From: CBETVX01 sp965539935
GTDB lineage: Bacteria; Bacillota; Clostridia; Peptostreptococcales; Caminicellaceae
Assembly: GCA_965539935.1 (NCBI GenBank)
Contig: CBETVX010000021.1
Span: 1 to 47,975, forward strand
DNA length: 47,975 nucleotides
Direction of reading: 5' to 3'
Part shown: positions 41,371 through 47,975 of the stretch, one piece after another
Layout of the letters: every line of letters starts with the position of its first letter
How positions within the stretch are numbered: position 1 is the stretch's first letter
Translations under genes and position numbers: made by a program
Notes under the pieces: model-generated
What the model saw: the letters and a program-made list of their open reading frames with translations, nothing else
Databases searched by the model: none
What the model was told of the DNA's origin: nothing

Positions 41371-41943
41371 ATGAAGCTAAAGACAAGAGATATGATTTTA
41401 ATTTCTATGTTTGCAGCCCTTACAGCAATAGGAGCCTTCCTAAAAATACCTATGCAGCCAGTTCCTTTTTCATTACAATTGTTGTTCTGTTTATATGCAG
41501 GAGTATTTTTAGGAGGGAGAAAGGGTCTGTATTCACAGCTTCTGTATATAGGGATTGGACTAATTGGCATTCCGATTTTCACCTATGGTGGTGGGCCCAC
41601 ATATATATTTAACCCTACCTTTGGTTACTTAGTAGGTTTTGCATTATGTACTTATGTTGTAGGAAAACTCACTGAGAGATTAGAAAGGATAACCTTTATA
41701 AAAATATTTTTACCAGGAGTATTAGGGATATTGATGGTTTACCTACTAGGTGTTGCTCATATGTATATGATTTATAATCTATATTTAGGAAAGGCTATGT
41801 CATTAAATAAAGCAGTGGCCGTAGGTTTCACACCATTTTTAATACAGGACCTTATAAAAGTTGCTATAGTTGGATTTACAGCTGTTTACGTAGTACCAGT
41901 CCTTAGAAAAACTGGGCTAGTAAATATAATTAGTAATAAATAA
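41371..41943 (+). CDS. bioY: Biotin transporter BioY (substrate-binding S component)
   Basis: The 190-residue protein has six membrane segments and the BioY features ISMFAALTAIGAFLKIPMQP, VPFSLQLLFCLYAGVFLGG and GGGPTYIFNPTFGYLVGF. It binds biotin as the S component of an ECF transporter; the energising EcfA/T genes are not here, as is usual for shared ECF modules. The operator upstream ties it to biotin supply. GAGGAG at 41356-41361 is 9 bases before ATG 41371; ATG 41362 is too close to that site. Confidence 0.93.
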   Translation: MKLKTRDMILISMFAALTAIGAFLKIPMQPVPFSLQLLFCLYAGVFLGGRKGLYSQLLYIGIGLIGIPIFTYGGGPTYIFNPTFGYLVGFALCTYVVGKLTERLERITFIKIFLPGVLGILMVYLLGVAHMYMIYNLYLGKAMSLNKAVAVGFTPFLIQDLIKVAIVGFTAVYVVPVLRKTGLVNIISNK

Positions 41944-42039
41944 AAAATTTATAAAATTAATATGTTTAGCTACTTATTAAAAAAAGGATATAAATTGTTA
42001 TGTAGAAAATGTTAGCTTAAATTAGTTTAGAAAGAAATG

Positions 42040-42082
42040 AAGGGCATGTTTGAATAACTTATTTATTCAGGCATGCCCTTTA
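42040..42082. terminator. Terminator between bioY and the XRE gene
   Basis: AAGGGCATG (42040-42048) pairs with CATGCCCTT (42072-42080), with an inner TGAATA/TATTCA stem. It separates convergent genes. Confidence 0.75.
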
Positions 42083-42085
42083 ATA

Positions 42086-42475
42086 TTATATGTGGGGTAA
42101 GATTACTTTGATAAGATCTTGAATAATTAAGAGTTGTTTTTGTGAACATCTATTAAATAATGATAAAAGATTTTTAATAATTTCTTTGTTACTTATATTA
42201 TTTTCTAGGTAATCAAATTTTTCATTATCTTTAATAACGAAATTTAGTTTATTATTATGTCTTCCTGTTACTAAATAATCAAGAGATATATTTAAACACT
42301 TAGAAATTTTGAGTAAAGTATTTAAACTCATTTGTCTCTCACCACGTTCAAGTTGTCCTATATATAATGGTGAAAGTTCAACTATTTCAGCAAATTTTTC
42401 TCTTGTAAGACCTAACTTTTCCCTTTCGTTTCTAAGTCTTTCGCCTATTCCTTTGTTATCTACTTTATCGTACAC
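42086..42475 (-). CDS. XRE family transcriptional regulator
   Basis: The 129-residue protein has an N-terminal helix-turn-helix (GERLRNEREKLGLTREKFAEIVELSPLYIGQLERGER) and a helical C-terminal half of unknown function (NEKFDYLENNISNKEIIKNLL). It resembles the clostridial SinR-like regulators. The start is GTG 42475, about 6 bases after GGTGGAG. It may bind the imperfect dyad at 42559-42588, and the Spo0E-like gene next to it is divergent. Confidence 0.87.
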   Translation of the reverse strand: MYDKVDNKGIGERLRNEREKLGLTREKFAEIVELSPLYIGQLERGERQMSLNTLLKISKCLNISLDYLVTGRHNNKLNFVIKDNEKFDYLENNISNKEIIKNLLSLFNRCSQKQLLIIQDLIKVILPHI

Positions 42476-42558
42476 TTTTTCTCCACCTTTTTTATTTATT
42501 ACTTAAACTTTACCTAAAAAACTAGTTATCCTAAATATGCTAATAGTATACTTTTTTT

Positions 42559-42588
42559 GTTTGCAATATGTATATATTTGTTGTAAAC
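42559..42588. promoter_or_regulatory. Imperfect dyad upstream of the XRE gene
   Basis: GTTTGCAA (42559-42566) and TTGTAAAC (42581-42588) are inverted with one mismatch around 14 bases. It lies between the XRE and Spo0E-like genes, about 85 bases upstream of the former, and could be its operator. Confidence 0.4.
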
Positions 42589-42683
42589 TATTACTAGCAA
42601 TAAATGGAATTTTAAATTCTTTCTAACTAATACCAAAATGAATAGAAAAATGATAGCTATTCTATAATATAAGGGGGAGAATT

Positions 42684-42851
42684 ATGGATTGCTTAAAAAA
42701 TAGTATTAAAAAAATAACATGTTCATTAAATAAAAAAAGAAATATTGTAGATGAAGTTACAAAATTTAGTAATGAATTAGATGAACTCATAGATAAACAT
42801 AATAAAAAGAACAAGAAATATATGAATAAAGAGAAGGCTACGGAAAAATAA
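42684..42851 (+). CDS. Spo0E-like aspartyl-phosphate phosphatase, small
   Basis: The 55-residue product MDCLKNSIKKITCSLNKKRN / IVDEVTKFSNELDELIDKHN and a basic tail has the Spo0E motif S-x2-LD-x-LI (SNELDELID) in a helical hairpin-sized protein. Such proteins remove phosphate from Spo0A and restrain sporulation. The match is short, so the call is tentative. AAGGGGGAG lies 6 bases before ATG. It is divergent from the XRE gene. Confidence 0.6.
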   Translation: MDCLKNSIKKITCSLNKKRNIVDEVTKFSNELDELIDKHNKKNKKYMNKEKATEK

Positions 42852-42889
42852 AACTATTATATAAATTATGTTTAAACTAGATAAATAAA

Positions 42890-44017
42890 TTAAAAATTTA
42901 AGGATTTGTTAATTATAGATTCAAAATTTCTATCATATTGAGATATTATATTACTCCAGTCGTAGGGCTTGGCTAATTTTTTATAACTCCTTTTTCTAAT
43001 TTCACTGATATTGATTATTGAATGTCTTAGCTTATTGACTAAGTCATCAAAGTTATCATAAAATAATTCTGGATTTTCCTTGATTTTATATAAATCAGGA
43101 TACGTTAATCTCTTGGGTAAAATAGGATAACAACCACTGTATATTGCCTCCATTACACTTATTCCAAAGAAGTCATGATGTGATGTTACAGGTAAGATAT
43201 CGGAGGCCAAAAGCCAAGAGTAATATTCCTTACCACTTAAATAACCTGTTTTTACAATGTTTTCCCCAAGGATGCTCTTGGCTTTTTTAAATACTGATGG
43301 AGAATTGTGAAAGGCTTCTCCAAGGATAGCAAGATTAAACTTAAGCCCTTCTTCTTTTAATTTAAAAAGAGCATTAAAGAAAGTGTCTGGATTTTTATCA
43401 AATTCCCATCTATGATTCCATAAAATAAGGGGTAACTCATCCTTATAAACATCCCTGCAACCATCATTGATTTTCTTAAGGTCAATACCAATGGGTAAAA
43501 CCTGCGATTTTCTACGGAGTACTTCAATGGTATTTGTATGCCTGTAATCAGGCATTTTTTTAAGCAGATTATCTAATGCATCGTAAAATGAATTCATATT
43601 ATGATATGAGTTGAAAAATACAAAGTCACAAGCTAAAGCAGTTGTATAGTTCATAAATCCATAATTGACATCCCATCTATGCATTTTATCTTTGCTATCA
43701 TTTTTCCAAGGGTAGGTTAACTGATTTTCGTGGAAATAAACAACTATTGGAATATTTGTATCAAGCTTTTTTCTTGTTAAAGAAATAAAAGTAGTAAGAT
43801 CTAACATATCTGTAGCTAAAATTAGATGAGGCTTAAAATCTATAGATAAAAACTCATGGGCTAAAGTTATAGCCCCACCATACATTCTCCACTTCCAAAA
43901 CTTTCCCTTCATGCTTAGAATTTTAATATTATGGGAGCTGAATTTTCTAAATTCTTTTGCCCAAGTTGCATGGGAACCAGAAAAAAAGGGTTCAATGATT
44001 AGTATATTTTTACTCAT
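42890..44017 (-). CDS. DUF3524 glycosyltransferase, tRNA-queuosine mannosyltransferase type
   Basis: The 375-residue protein has the DUF3524 N-terminal domain (IIEPFFSGSHATWAKEFRKF, LATDMLDLTTFISLTRKKL, VVYFHENQLTYPWK, FFNSYHNMNSFYDAL) and a GT-B type glycosyltransferase C-terminal domain (LILWNHRWEFDKNPDTFF, GLSGKEYYSWL-like, FFGISVMEAIYSGCYPILP). The vertebrate homologue GTDC1 (QTMAN) adds mannose to queuosine in tRNA-Asp. A bacterial tRNA function is inferred from homology. AGGAGG lies 8 bases before the start. It appears monocistronic, divergent from the 5'-nucleotidase gene. Confidence 0.88.
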   Translation of the reverse strand: MSKNILIIEPFFSGSHATWAKEFRKFSSHNIKILSMKGKFWKWRMYGGAITLAHEFLSIDFKPHLILATDMLDLTTFISLTRKKLDTNIPIVVYFHENQLTYPWKNDSKDKMHRWDVNYGFMNYTTALACDFVFFNSYHNMNSFYDALDNLLKKMPDYRHTNTIEVLRRKSQVLPIGIDLKKINDGCRDVYKDELPLILWNHRWEFDKNPDTFFNALFKLKEEGLKFNLAILGEAFHNSPSVFKKAKSILGENIVKTGYLSGKEYYSWLLASDILPVTSHHDFFGISVMEAIYSGCYPILPKRLTYPDLYKIKENPELFYDNFDDLVNKLRHSIINISEIRKRSYKKLAKPYDWSNIISQYDRNFESIINKSLNF

Positions 44018-44112
44018 ACTTACCTCCTAAGGATTTCTTCATAATTATTATAATACATATAGATAAATTAAATATAATTTTGGCATAGTTTATTTAAAAA
44101 TAAAAACAAAAT

Positions 44113-44140
44113 TTTACAAAAATTTAATCGATTATATAAT
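44113..44140 (+). promoter_or_regulatory. Promoter of the LysM-nucleotidase gene
   Basis: TTTACA (44113-44118) and TATAAT (44135-44140) are 16 bases apart, about 50 bases before the start codon. Confidence 0.5.
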
Positions 44141-44188
44141 ATAATAATAATTGAAGACAAAAATTAAAAAGTTAGAGGAGGATTTGTT

Positions 44189-45907
44189 ATGAAAAACTTT
44201 AAAAGAATTAGTTTATGTCTAGCTTTAGTTCTAGTATTTACTATTGTTTTCACTGGAACTGCTATGGCAGAAAGTACTTACAAGGTGCAACAGGGTGATG
44301 TTTTATGGAAAATTGCAGACAAATACGGTCTAACCTGGGAAGAACTAAGTGAATACAATAATCTTAAAAATCCAAATCTTATATATGCTGGGCAGGAAAT
44401 AAAAATACCTAGCAAAGAAATCAGCAAAGAAAGTAACAAAGAAAGTAATAAAAAGCTTACCATCGCCCATACCAATGATATGCATGGTTTCTTTATAGAA
44501 GGCGATTATGATGGTATGGGAGCAGCTAAGATTGCTAGCAAAGTAAATGAATTACGCAATAATAATGAAAACTTTTTATTCTTAGATGCTGGTGATGCAA
44601 TCCAAGGGAATAATTTAGTAACTTTATCTAAAGGCGAAAGTGCGATTAAAGTAATGAATGCAATGAAATATGATGCTATGGCAGCAGGAAACCATGAGTT
44701 TGATTATGGCAGTGAAAGACTTAAAGAGCTTGTTCAAATGGCAGAATTCCCTGTATTGGCTGCAAATATAAAGAATGAAGACGGATCAGACTTCTTAACA
44801 AAATACATAGTGAAAGAAATGGATGGTTTTAGTGTAGGTATTTTTGGTTTGGCAACTCCTGAAACAACCTATAAGTCTCATCCAAAGAATACAGAAGGAC
44901 TTATATTTGTAGATCCTGTGGAATCAGCTAAGGAAATGGTTAATGAGTTAGAAGGTAAGGTTGATGTTATAGTGGCATTAGCACACTTAGGCGTAGAAGG
45001 AGAAGATACAAGTGAAAAATTAGCTGAAAACGTAAATGGTATAGACGTAATAATTGATGGACATAGCCATACGGAATTACCTGAAGGTAAAATGGTAAAT
45101 GGAACTTTAATAGTTCAAACCCATGAAAAGACTAAGAATCTAGGTGTTATAGAGCTTGAGATTAAGGATGGGGAAGTTGTTTCAAAATCTGCTTCATTAT
45201 TTACTAAAGAAGAAGCCGCAAGTATTGAAGAAGATGCTACTATTAAGGCTATTATAGATGAAGTAAAAGCTATAAATGAAGAAATAGAAGCACAGGTAGT
45301 TGCTACAAGTCCTGTAGAACTTGATGGAGAAAGAGAAAATGTAAGAACTGGAGAAACAAATCTTGGAAACCTAATAACTGAAGCTATGTTAGATATAAGT
45401 GGTGCAGATGTAGCTTTTACAAATGGTGGTGGAATTAGATCTTCAATTGATGCAGGTGAAGTTACAAAGGGAGAAGTTCTTACGGTACTACCATTTGGAA
45501 ATACCGTAACTGCAATCGAAGTTACTGGAGCAGATATTAAGGCTGCTATTGAAAATGGAATAAGCAGTTATCCAGAAGCTGAGGGAGCTTTTCCACATAT
45601 TGCAGGCATGACAGTAACCTTTGATAAAACAAAGGAAGCAGGAAATAGAGTTGTAGAAATTAAAGTTGCTGGGGAAGCTTTAGATGAGGCAAAAACATAT
45701 AAATTAGTAACTAATGATTTCTTAGCTGCTGGTGGAGATGGCTATACTATGTTTGAAGGAAAGAAAGTAATAGGAGAGTTTAATGCATTAGATGAAGTAT
45801 TGATTCAATATATTCAAGAAAAAGGGTTTGATAAAGCAAAAACAGACGGTAGAATAAAAGACATAAGCGAAGAAGTAAGTATGATTGAACTTCCATTTGC
45901 TGCATAA
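44189..45907 (+). CDS. Secreted 5'-nucleotidase with N-terminal LysM domain
   Basis: The 572-residue protein has a signal peptide (to about 27, GTAMA|ES), one LysM domain (about 30-74, YKVQQGDVLWKIADKYGLTW) for peptidoglycan binding, a metallophosphatase domain (TIAHTNDMHGFF, LDAGDAIQGN, AAGNHEFDYGS, DGHSHTELP) and a 5'-nucleotidase C-terminal domain (GETNLGNLITEAML, TNGGGIRSSI, FLAAGGDGYTMF). It should hydrolyse nucleotides or nucleotide sugars outside the cell, held at the wall by LysM. No sortase motif is present. GAGGAGG lies 8 bases upstream. Confidence 0.93.
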   Translation: MKNFKRISLCLALVLVFTIVFTGTAMAESTYKVQQGDVLWKIADKYGLTWEELSEYNNLKNPNLIYAGQEIKIPSKEISKESNKESNKKLTIAHTNDMHGFFIEGDYDGMGAAKIASKVNELRNNNENFLFLDAGDAIQGNNLVTLSKGESAIKVMNAMKYDAMAAGNHEFDYGSERLKELVQMAEFPVLAANIKNEDGSDFLTKYIVKEMDGFSVGIFGLATPETTYKSHPKNTEGLIFVDPVESAKEMVNELEGKVDVIVALAHLGVEGEDTSEKLAENVNGIDVIIDGHSHTELPEGKMVNGTLIVQTHEKTKNLGVIELEIKDGEVVSKSASLFTKEEAASIEEDATIKAIIDEVKAINEEIEAQVVATSPVELDGERENVRTGETNLGNLITEAMLDISGADVAFTNGGGIRSSIDAGEVTKGEVLTVLPFGNTVTAIEVTGADIKAAIENGISSYPEAEGAFPHIAGMTVTFDKTKEAGNRVVEIKVAGEALDEAKTYKLVTNDFLAAGGDGYTMFEGKKVIGEFNALDEVLIQYIQEKGFDKAKTDGRIKDISEEVSMIELPFAA

Positions 45908-45923
45908 TATATATTAAACTTAG

Positions 45924-45962
45924 AGATAACCCCCTACTATTTTAGTAGGGGGTTATCTTTTA
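45924..45962 (+). terminator. Terminator after the LysM-nucleotidase gene
   Basis: AGATAACCCCCTAC and GTAGGGGGTTATCT form a perfect 14-bp stem with a 7-base loop at 45924-45958, then TTTT. Confidence 0.92.
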
Positions 45963-46002
45963 CTAATATTGATGAGTATACTAGGAGGTACCTTTTATTT
46001 AA

Positions 46003-47181
46003 CTATAGATTATTAACAAAGTTTTCTAGTCTTTTTATACCTTCTTCGACCTCAGAAATATCGCATGCATAAACGATTCTCACATAATCATCTAATCCAA
46101 AGGCAAGGCCAGGAACAATGGCAACTTTATATTCATCTAAAAATTTATTACAAAATTCTACTGAAAAACTATCGCTATATTCAAATTTATCCTTTAACTC
46201 AGATATGTCAATAAACAAATAAAATGTGCCTTGAGGTTTTATAAAAGACAACTTATCTATTTTTGACACAAGTTCTATTACCTTATCTCTTCTTTCCTTG
46301 TAAGTTTTAACCATTTTTCTCATATCATCTTCACAGTATTTTAATGCGCCCAAAGTTGCCCACTGGGAAATAGTAGAAGGATGGGAAACTAAATGGCCTT
46401 GTATAGTGGATATAGCTTTAGCTATCTCCTTGTTAGAAGCAGAATATCCTACTCGCCATCCGGTCATAGAAGCAGATTTAGACAATCCATTAATAGTTAT
46501 AGTTATATTCTTTGCCTTATCAGACAATGAAGCTATACTAGTAAAATTATCATCATAGCATATTCTTTCATAAATTTCATCGGCTATTATATAAATACCT
46601 TTATCTATACAAATCTCTACTAAAGCTTCCAGTTCTTTTTTTGTATATATGGCTCCTGTGGGATTAGAAGGATTATTTATTAAAAGAACTTTAGTTTTAG
46701 GGGAAATATTATTCTCTAATTCTTTAGGGGTTAGCTTAAAATTATTTTCTTTTAATGTGTCAACGAGAATAGGTTTACCTCCTACAAGCTTAACCATTTC
46801 CGAATAGCTGACCCAAAAAGGTTTAGGAATGATTACCTCATCATCTGGATCTAATAGAGCCATTAGAGAATTAGTCAAAGCATGTTTGGCTCCGCTAGAG
46901 ACAATGATTTCGTCCACATCATATTTTATATTATTTTCCTTTTCTAATTTTTCCGTAATAGACAATCTTAATTCCATTAAACCAGCCGCTAGGTCATATT
47001 TAGTCTTATTATTATTGATTGCAGCTATAGCTGCTTTTTTAGCTTTGTCTGGAGTGAAAAAATCAGGTTCTCCAATACTTAAATTAATGATGTCAATTCC
47101 TTGGTCCTTTAAACTTTTTACTTTAGAGCTAATACCAATAGTAACGGAAGGTGTTATAAAATCTAACTTTTTAGATAACAT
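46003..47181 (-). CDS. Aspartate-type aminotransferase, class I
   Basis: The 392-residue enzyme has NNPSNPTGAIYTKKELEALV, IIADEIYERICYDD and NGLSKSASMTGWRVGYSAS (PLP lysine), all typical of the AspB-type aspartate/aromatic aminotransferases. SIGEPDFFTPDKAKKAAI near the N-terminus is the AspB signature. It links 2-oxoglutarate, glutamate and aspartate pools and fits the aspartate kinase elsewhere in the window. AAGGGG lies 8 bases before the start codon. Confidence 0.92.
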   Translation of the reverse strand: MLSKKLDFITPSVTIGISSKVKSLKDQGIDIINLSIGEPDFFTPDKAKKAAIAAINNNKTKYDLAAGLMELRLSITEKLEKENNIKYDVDEIIVSSGAKHALTNSLMALLDPDDEVIIPKPFWVSYSEMVKLVGGKPILVDTLKENNFKLTPKELENNISPKTKVLLINNPSNPTGAIYTKKELEALVEICIDKGIYIIADEIYERICYDDNFTSIASLSDKAKNITITINGLSKSASMTGWRVGYSASNKEIAKAISTIQGHLVSHPSTISQWATLGALKYCEDDMRKMVKTYKERRDKVIELVSKIDKLSFIKPQGTFYLFIDISELKDKFEYSDSFSVEFCNKFLDEYKVAIVPGLAFGLDDYVRIVYACDISEVEEGIKRLENFVNNL

Positions 47182-47314
47182 TTAATCAACCCCTTAGTTT
47201 TTATGATATATAGTATATTTATTTAAATATAATCTATATTATATATCTGATTTTTTCAACAATAAAAAGATATTTAAAGTAAATTAGAGAATCTATTTCA
47301 ATACTTTATAAGGT

Positions 47315-47349
47315 ATAAAAAAATAAACTTCTGAAAATATACAGAAGTC
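47315..47349 (-). terminator. Terminator of the 55-residue orphan gene
   Basis: On the minus strand ACTTCTG and CAGAAGT form a 7-bp stem (47327-47348) followed by TTATTTTTTTAT. Confidence 0.7.
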
Positions 47350-47355
47350 TAAACT

Positions 47356-47523
47356 TTAAGATTCATATTTATAAGAGTTTATTCTGTTTTTTCTATTTTC
47401 ATCTATTATGGCAAAACATTTTAAAGTAGCATCTAATGGGTTTGAACTGTAATTAAATTTATTGAAATTATTTTGTTTAGATTTTTTTATTAACTTAGTT
47501 GACTGGGACATTGGCTTTTTCAT
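47356..47523 (-). CDS. 55-residue basic protein of unknown function
   Basis: The product reads MKKPMSQSTKLIKKSKQNNF, NKFNYSSNPLDATLKCFAII and DENRKNRINSYKYES. It is very basic, with no signal or membrane segment and one cysteine. A perfect AGGAGGT lies 7 bases before ATG and a terminator follows directly, so it is a real gene rather than chance. No family is recognised. It is divergent from the rRNA promoters. Confidence 0.65.
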   Translation of the reverse strand: MKKPMSQSTKLIKKSKQNNFNKFNYSSNPLDATLKCFAIIDENRKNRINSYKYES

Positions 47524-47765
47524 GATTTACCTCCTATATAAAAATATAATTGAAAATAGCTCATAATATTATTTCTAATCTATAAAGTATATATTCAAAC
47601 AATAGTATATTTATACATATATTTTAATAAAAATTTAGTTGTTTGTAAATAGATAAATCTAAAAAATATTATTACAGATATATACCAGTTGACACTAGTT
47701 AAGAATTTTGATAAGATGTTCATTGTCGCTAAAAAAGAAAAGAAACAATAAATTTTATAAAAATG

Positions 47766-47794
47766 TTGACAAGAAGAATTTGGTCTGATATAAT
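47766..47794 (+). promoter_or_regulatory. rrn promoter P1, perfect consensus
   Basis: TTGACA (47766-47771) and TATAAT (47789-47794) are exactly 17 bases apart, a full consensus sigma-A promoter reading towards the right edge. Confidence 0.9.
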
Positions 47795-47869
47795 AGCTAC
47801 TGTTGTCAAAAAAACTTTTCTTTAAAAAAATAACGAGTTAACTAAGTCATTATTTTTTAAGAAAAAAGC

Positions 47870-47898
47870 TTGACTAACACAAATAAGTGTGATATAGT
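47870..47898 (+). promoter_or_regulatory. rrn promoter P2
   Basis: TTGACT (47870-47875) and TATAGT (47893-47898) are 17 bases apart, 104 bases after P1. Tandem promoters before a leader are usual for rRNA operons. Confidence 0.85.
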
Positions 47899-47904
47899 AT
47901 TAAA

Positions 47905-47975
47905 GCGTCGACAATATTCGACAAAGAGCTTGGACATTGAAAACTGAACAGTGTAAGGAAAAAACCTGACCTAAA
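47905..47975 (+). other. rrn leader RNA, truncated by the window
   Basis: The transcript from P2 begins near 47905. GCGTCGACAATATTCGACAA contains two direct CGACAA copies 10 bases apart. The following TGAAAACTGAACAG resembles the rRNA leader/antitermination region before 16S rRNA in Firmicutes. The window ends inside it. Confidence 0.7.

Larger units (their letters stand above)
47524..47975. other. rRNA operon upstream region
   Basis: No coding gene is seen. The region holds two strong tandem promoters, a hairpin between them (TTTAAAAAAATAA at 47820 with TTATTTTTTAA at 47849) and a leader ending in the sequence ACATTGAAAACTGAACAGTG (47935-47954), typical of Firmicutes rrn leaders. The 16S gene should start beyond the right edge. 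Confidence 0.7.

Noticed and set aside
1..47975. CRISPR array, tRNA genes, complete insertion sequence or prophage
   Set aside because: No regularly spaced repeats, cloverleaf-type sequences, transposase or phage structural genes were seen.

Overview
The window is AT-rich, densely coded bacterial chromosome with strong AGGAGG-type ribosome binding sites, frequent TTG and GTG starts and factor-independent terminators. The gene set fits an anaerobic, probably spore-forming low-GC Clostridia, perhaps of the Tissierellales or Peptostreptococcales type. It includes a 4Fe-4S nitroreductase, a desulfoferrodoxin-like regulator, U32 peptidase, DUF438, DUF711 (PFL-like), DUF6485, MocR and M55 families and a Spo0E-like peptide. 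The lineage is an inference from gene families; no rRNA body is present, although the right edge is the promoter and leader region of an rRNA operon.

Layout. 0-2.5 kb: relic-rich start, PhnA/YjdM, then an orphan DUF3883 (NO VEIN-type) nuclease-like gene with its own hairpin and palindrome upstream. 2.5-8 kb: U32 (RlhA-like) enzyme, a SigZ-type ECF sigma factor, a 2Fe-2S protein, then a second ECF sigma factor with its membrane anti-sigma factor, interspersed with a REP/MITE-like repeat family. 8-12.5 kb: a frameshifted small antitoxin-like relic, a membrane-anchored trypsin-like protease, a CPBP protease and a three-gene ArsR regulator / redox-active thioredoxin / YraQ-type permease set in which every gene carries the same AT palindrome at its promoter. 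12.7-16.2 kb: redox genes (ferredoxin-nitroreductase, AraC-GyrI regulator, HTH-desulfoferrodoxin fusion, iron-sulfur flavoprotein). 16.3-19.8 kb: a glycine riboswitch with terminator in front of an ACT-domain protein and a DUF711 protein, then a convergent aspartate kinase.

20-29 kb: lipoprotein, YbaK-type deacylase, a GNAT relic, divergent YhdH oxidoreductase and MarR, a tiny secreted-peptide ORF coupled to a GNAT enzyme, DeoD, a small GIY-YIG protein, a MATE exporter and a DUF438 protein. 28.9-39 kb is largely amino-acid metabolism and transport: UvrC-like nuclease overlapping a MocR regulator, LysE exporter, B3/B4 tRNA-editing-like protein, Lrp/AsnC regulator divergent from a free-standing carboxyltransferase (OadA/PycB), EamA exporter overlapping a NUDIX hydrolase, an aminotransferase and a D-aminopeptidase. 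39-47.2 kb: small coiled-coil protein, glyoxalase-like protein, DUF6485, exonuclease III, BioY with a BirA operator, XRE regulator, Spo0E-like peptide, a DUF3524 (queuosine mannosyltransferase-type) glycosyltransferase, a secreted LysM-5'-nucleotidase and an aspartate-type aminotransferase. 47.3-48 kb: a 55-residue orphan protein and two tandem near-consensus promoters leading out of the window.

The most rewarding observations are the glycine riboswitch on the DUF711/ACT pair, the shared nested palindromes of the ArsR set, the HTH-desulfoferrodoxin fusion that keeps all predicted iron ligands, and the dispersed REP-like repeats. No CRISPR array, tRNA or complete insertion sequence was seen.
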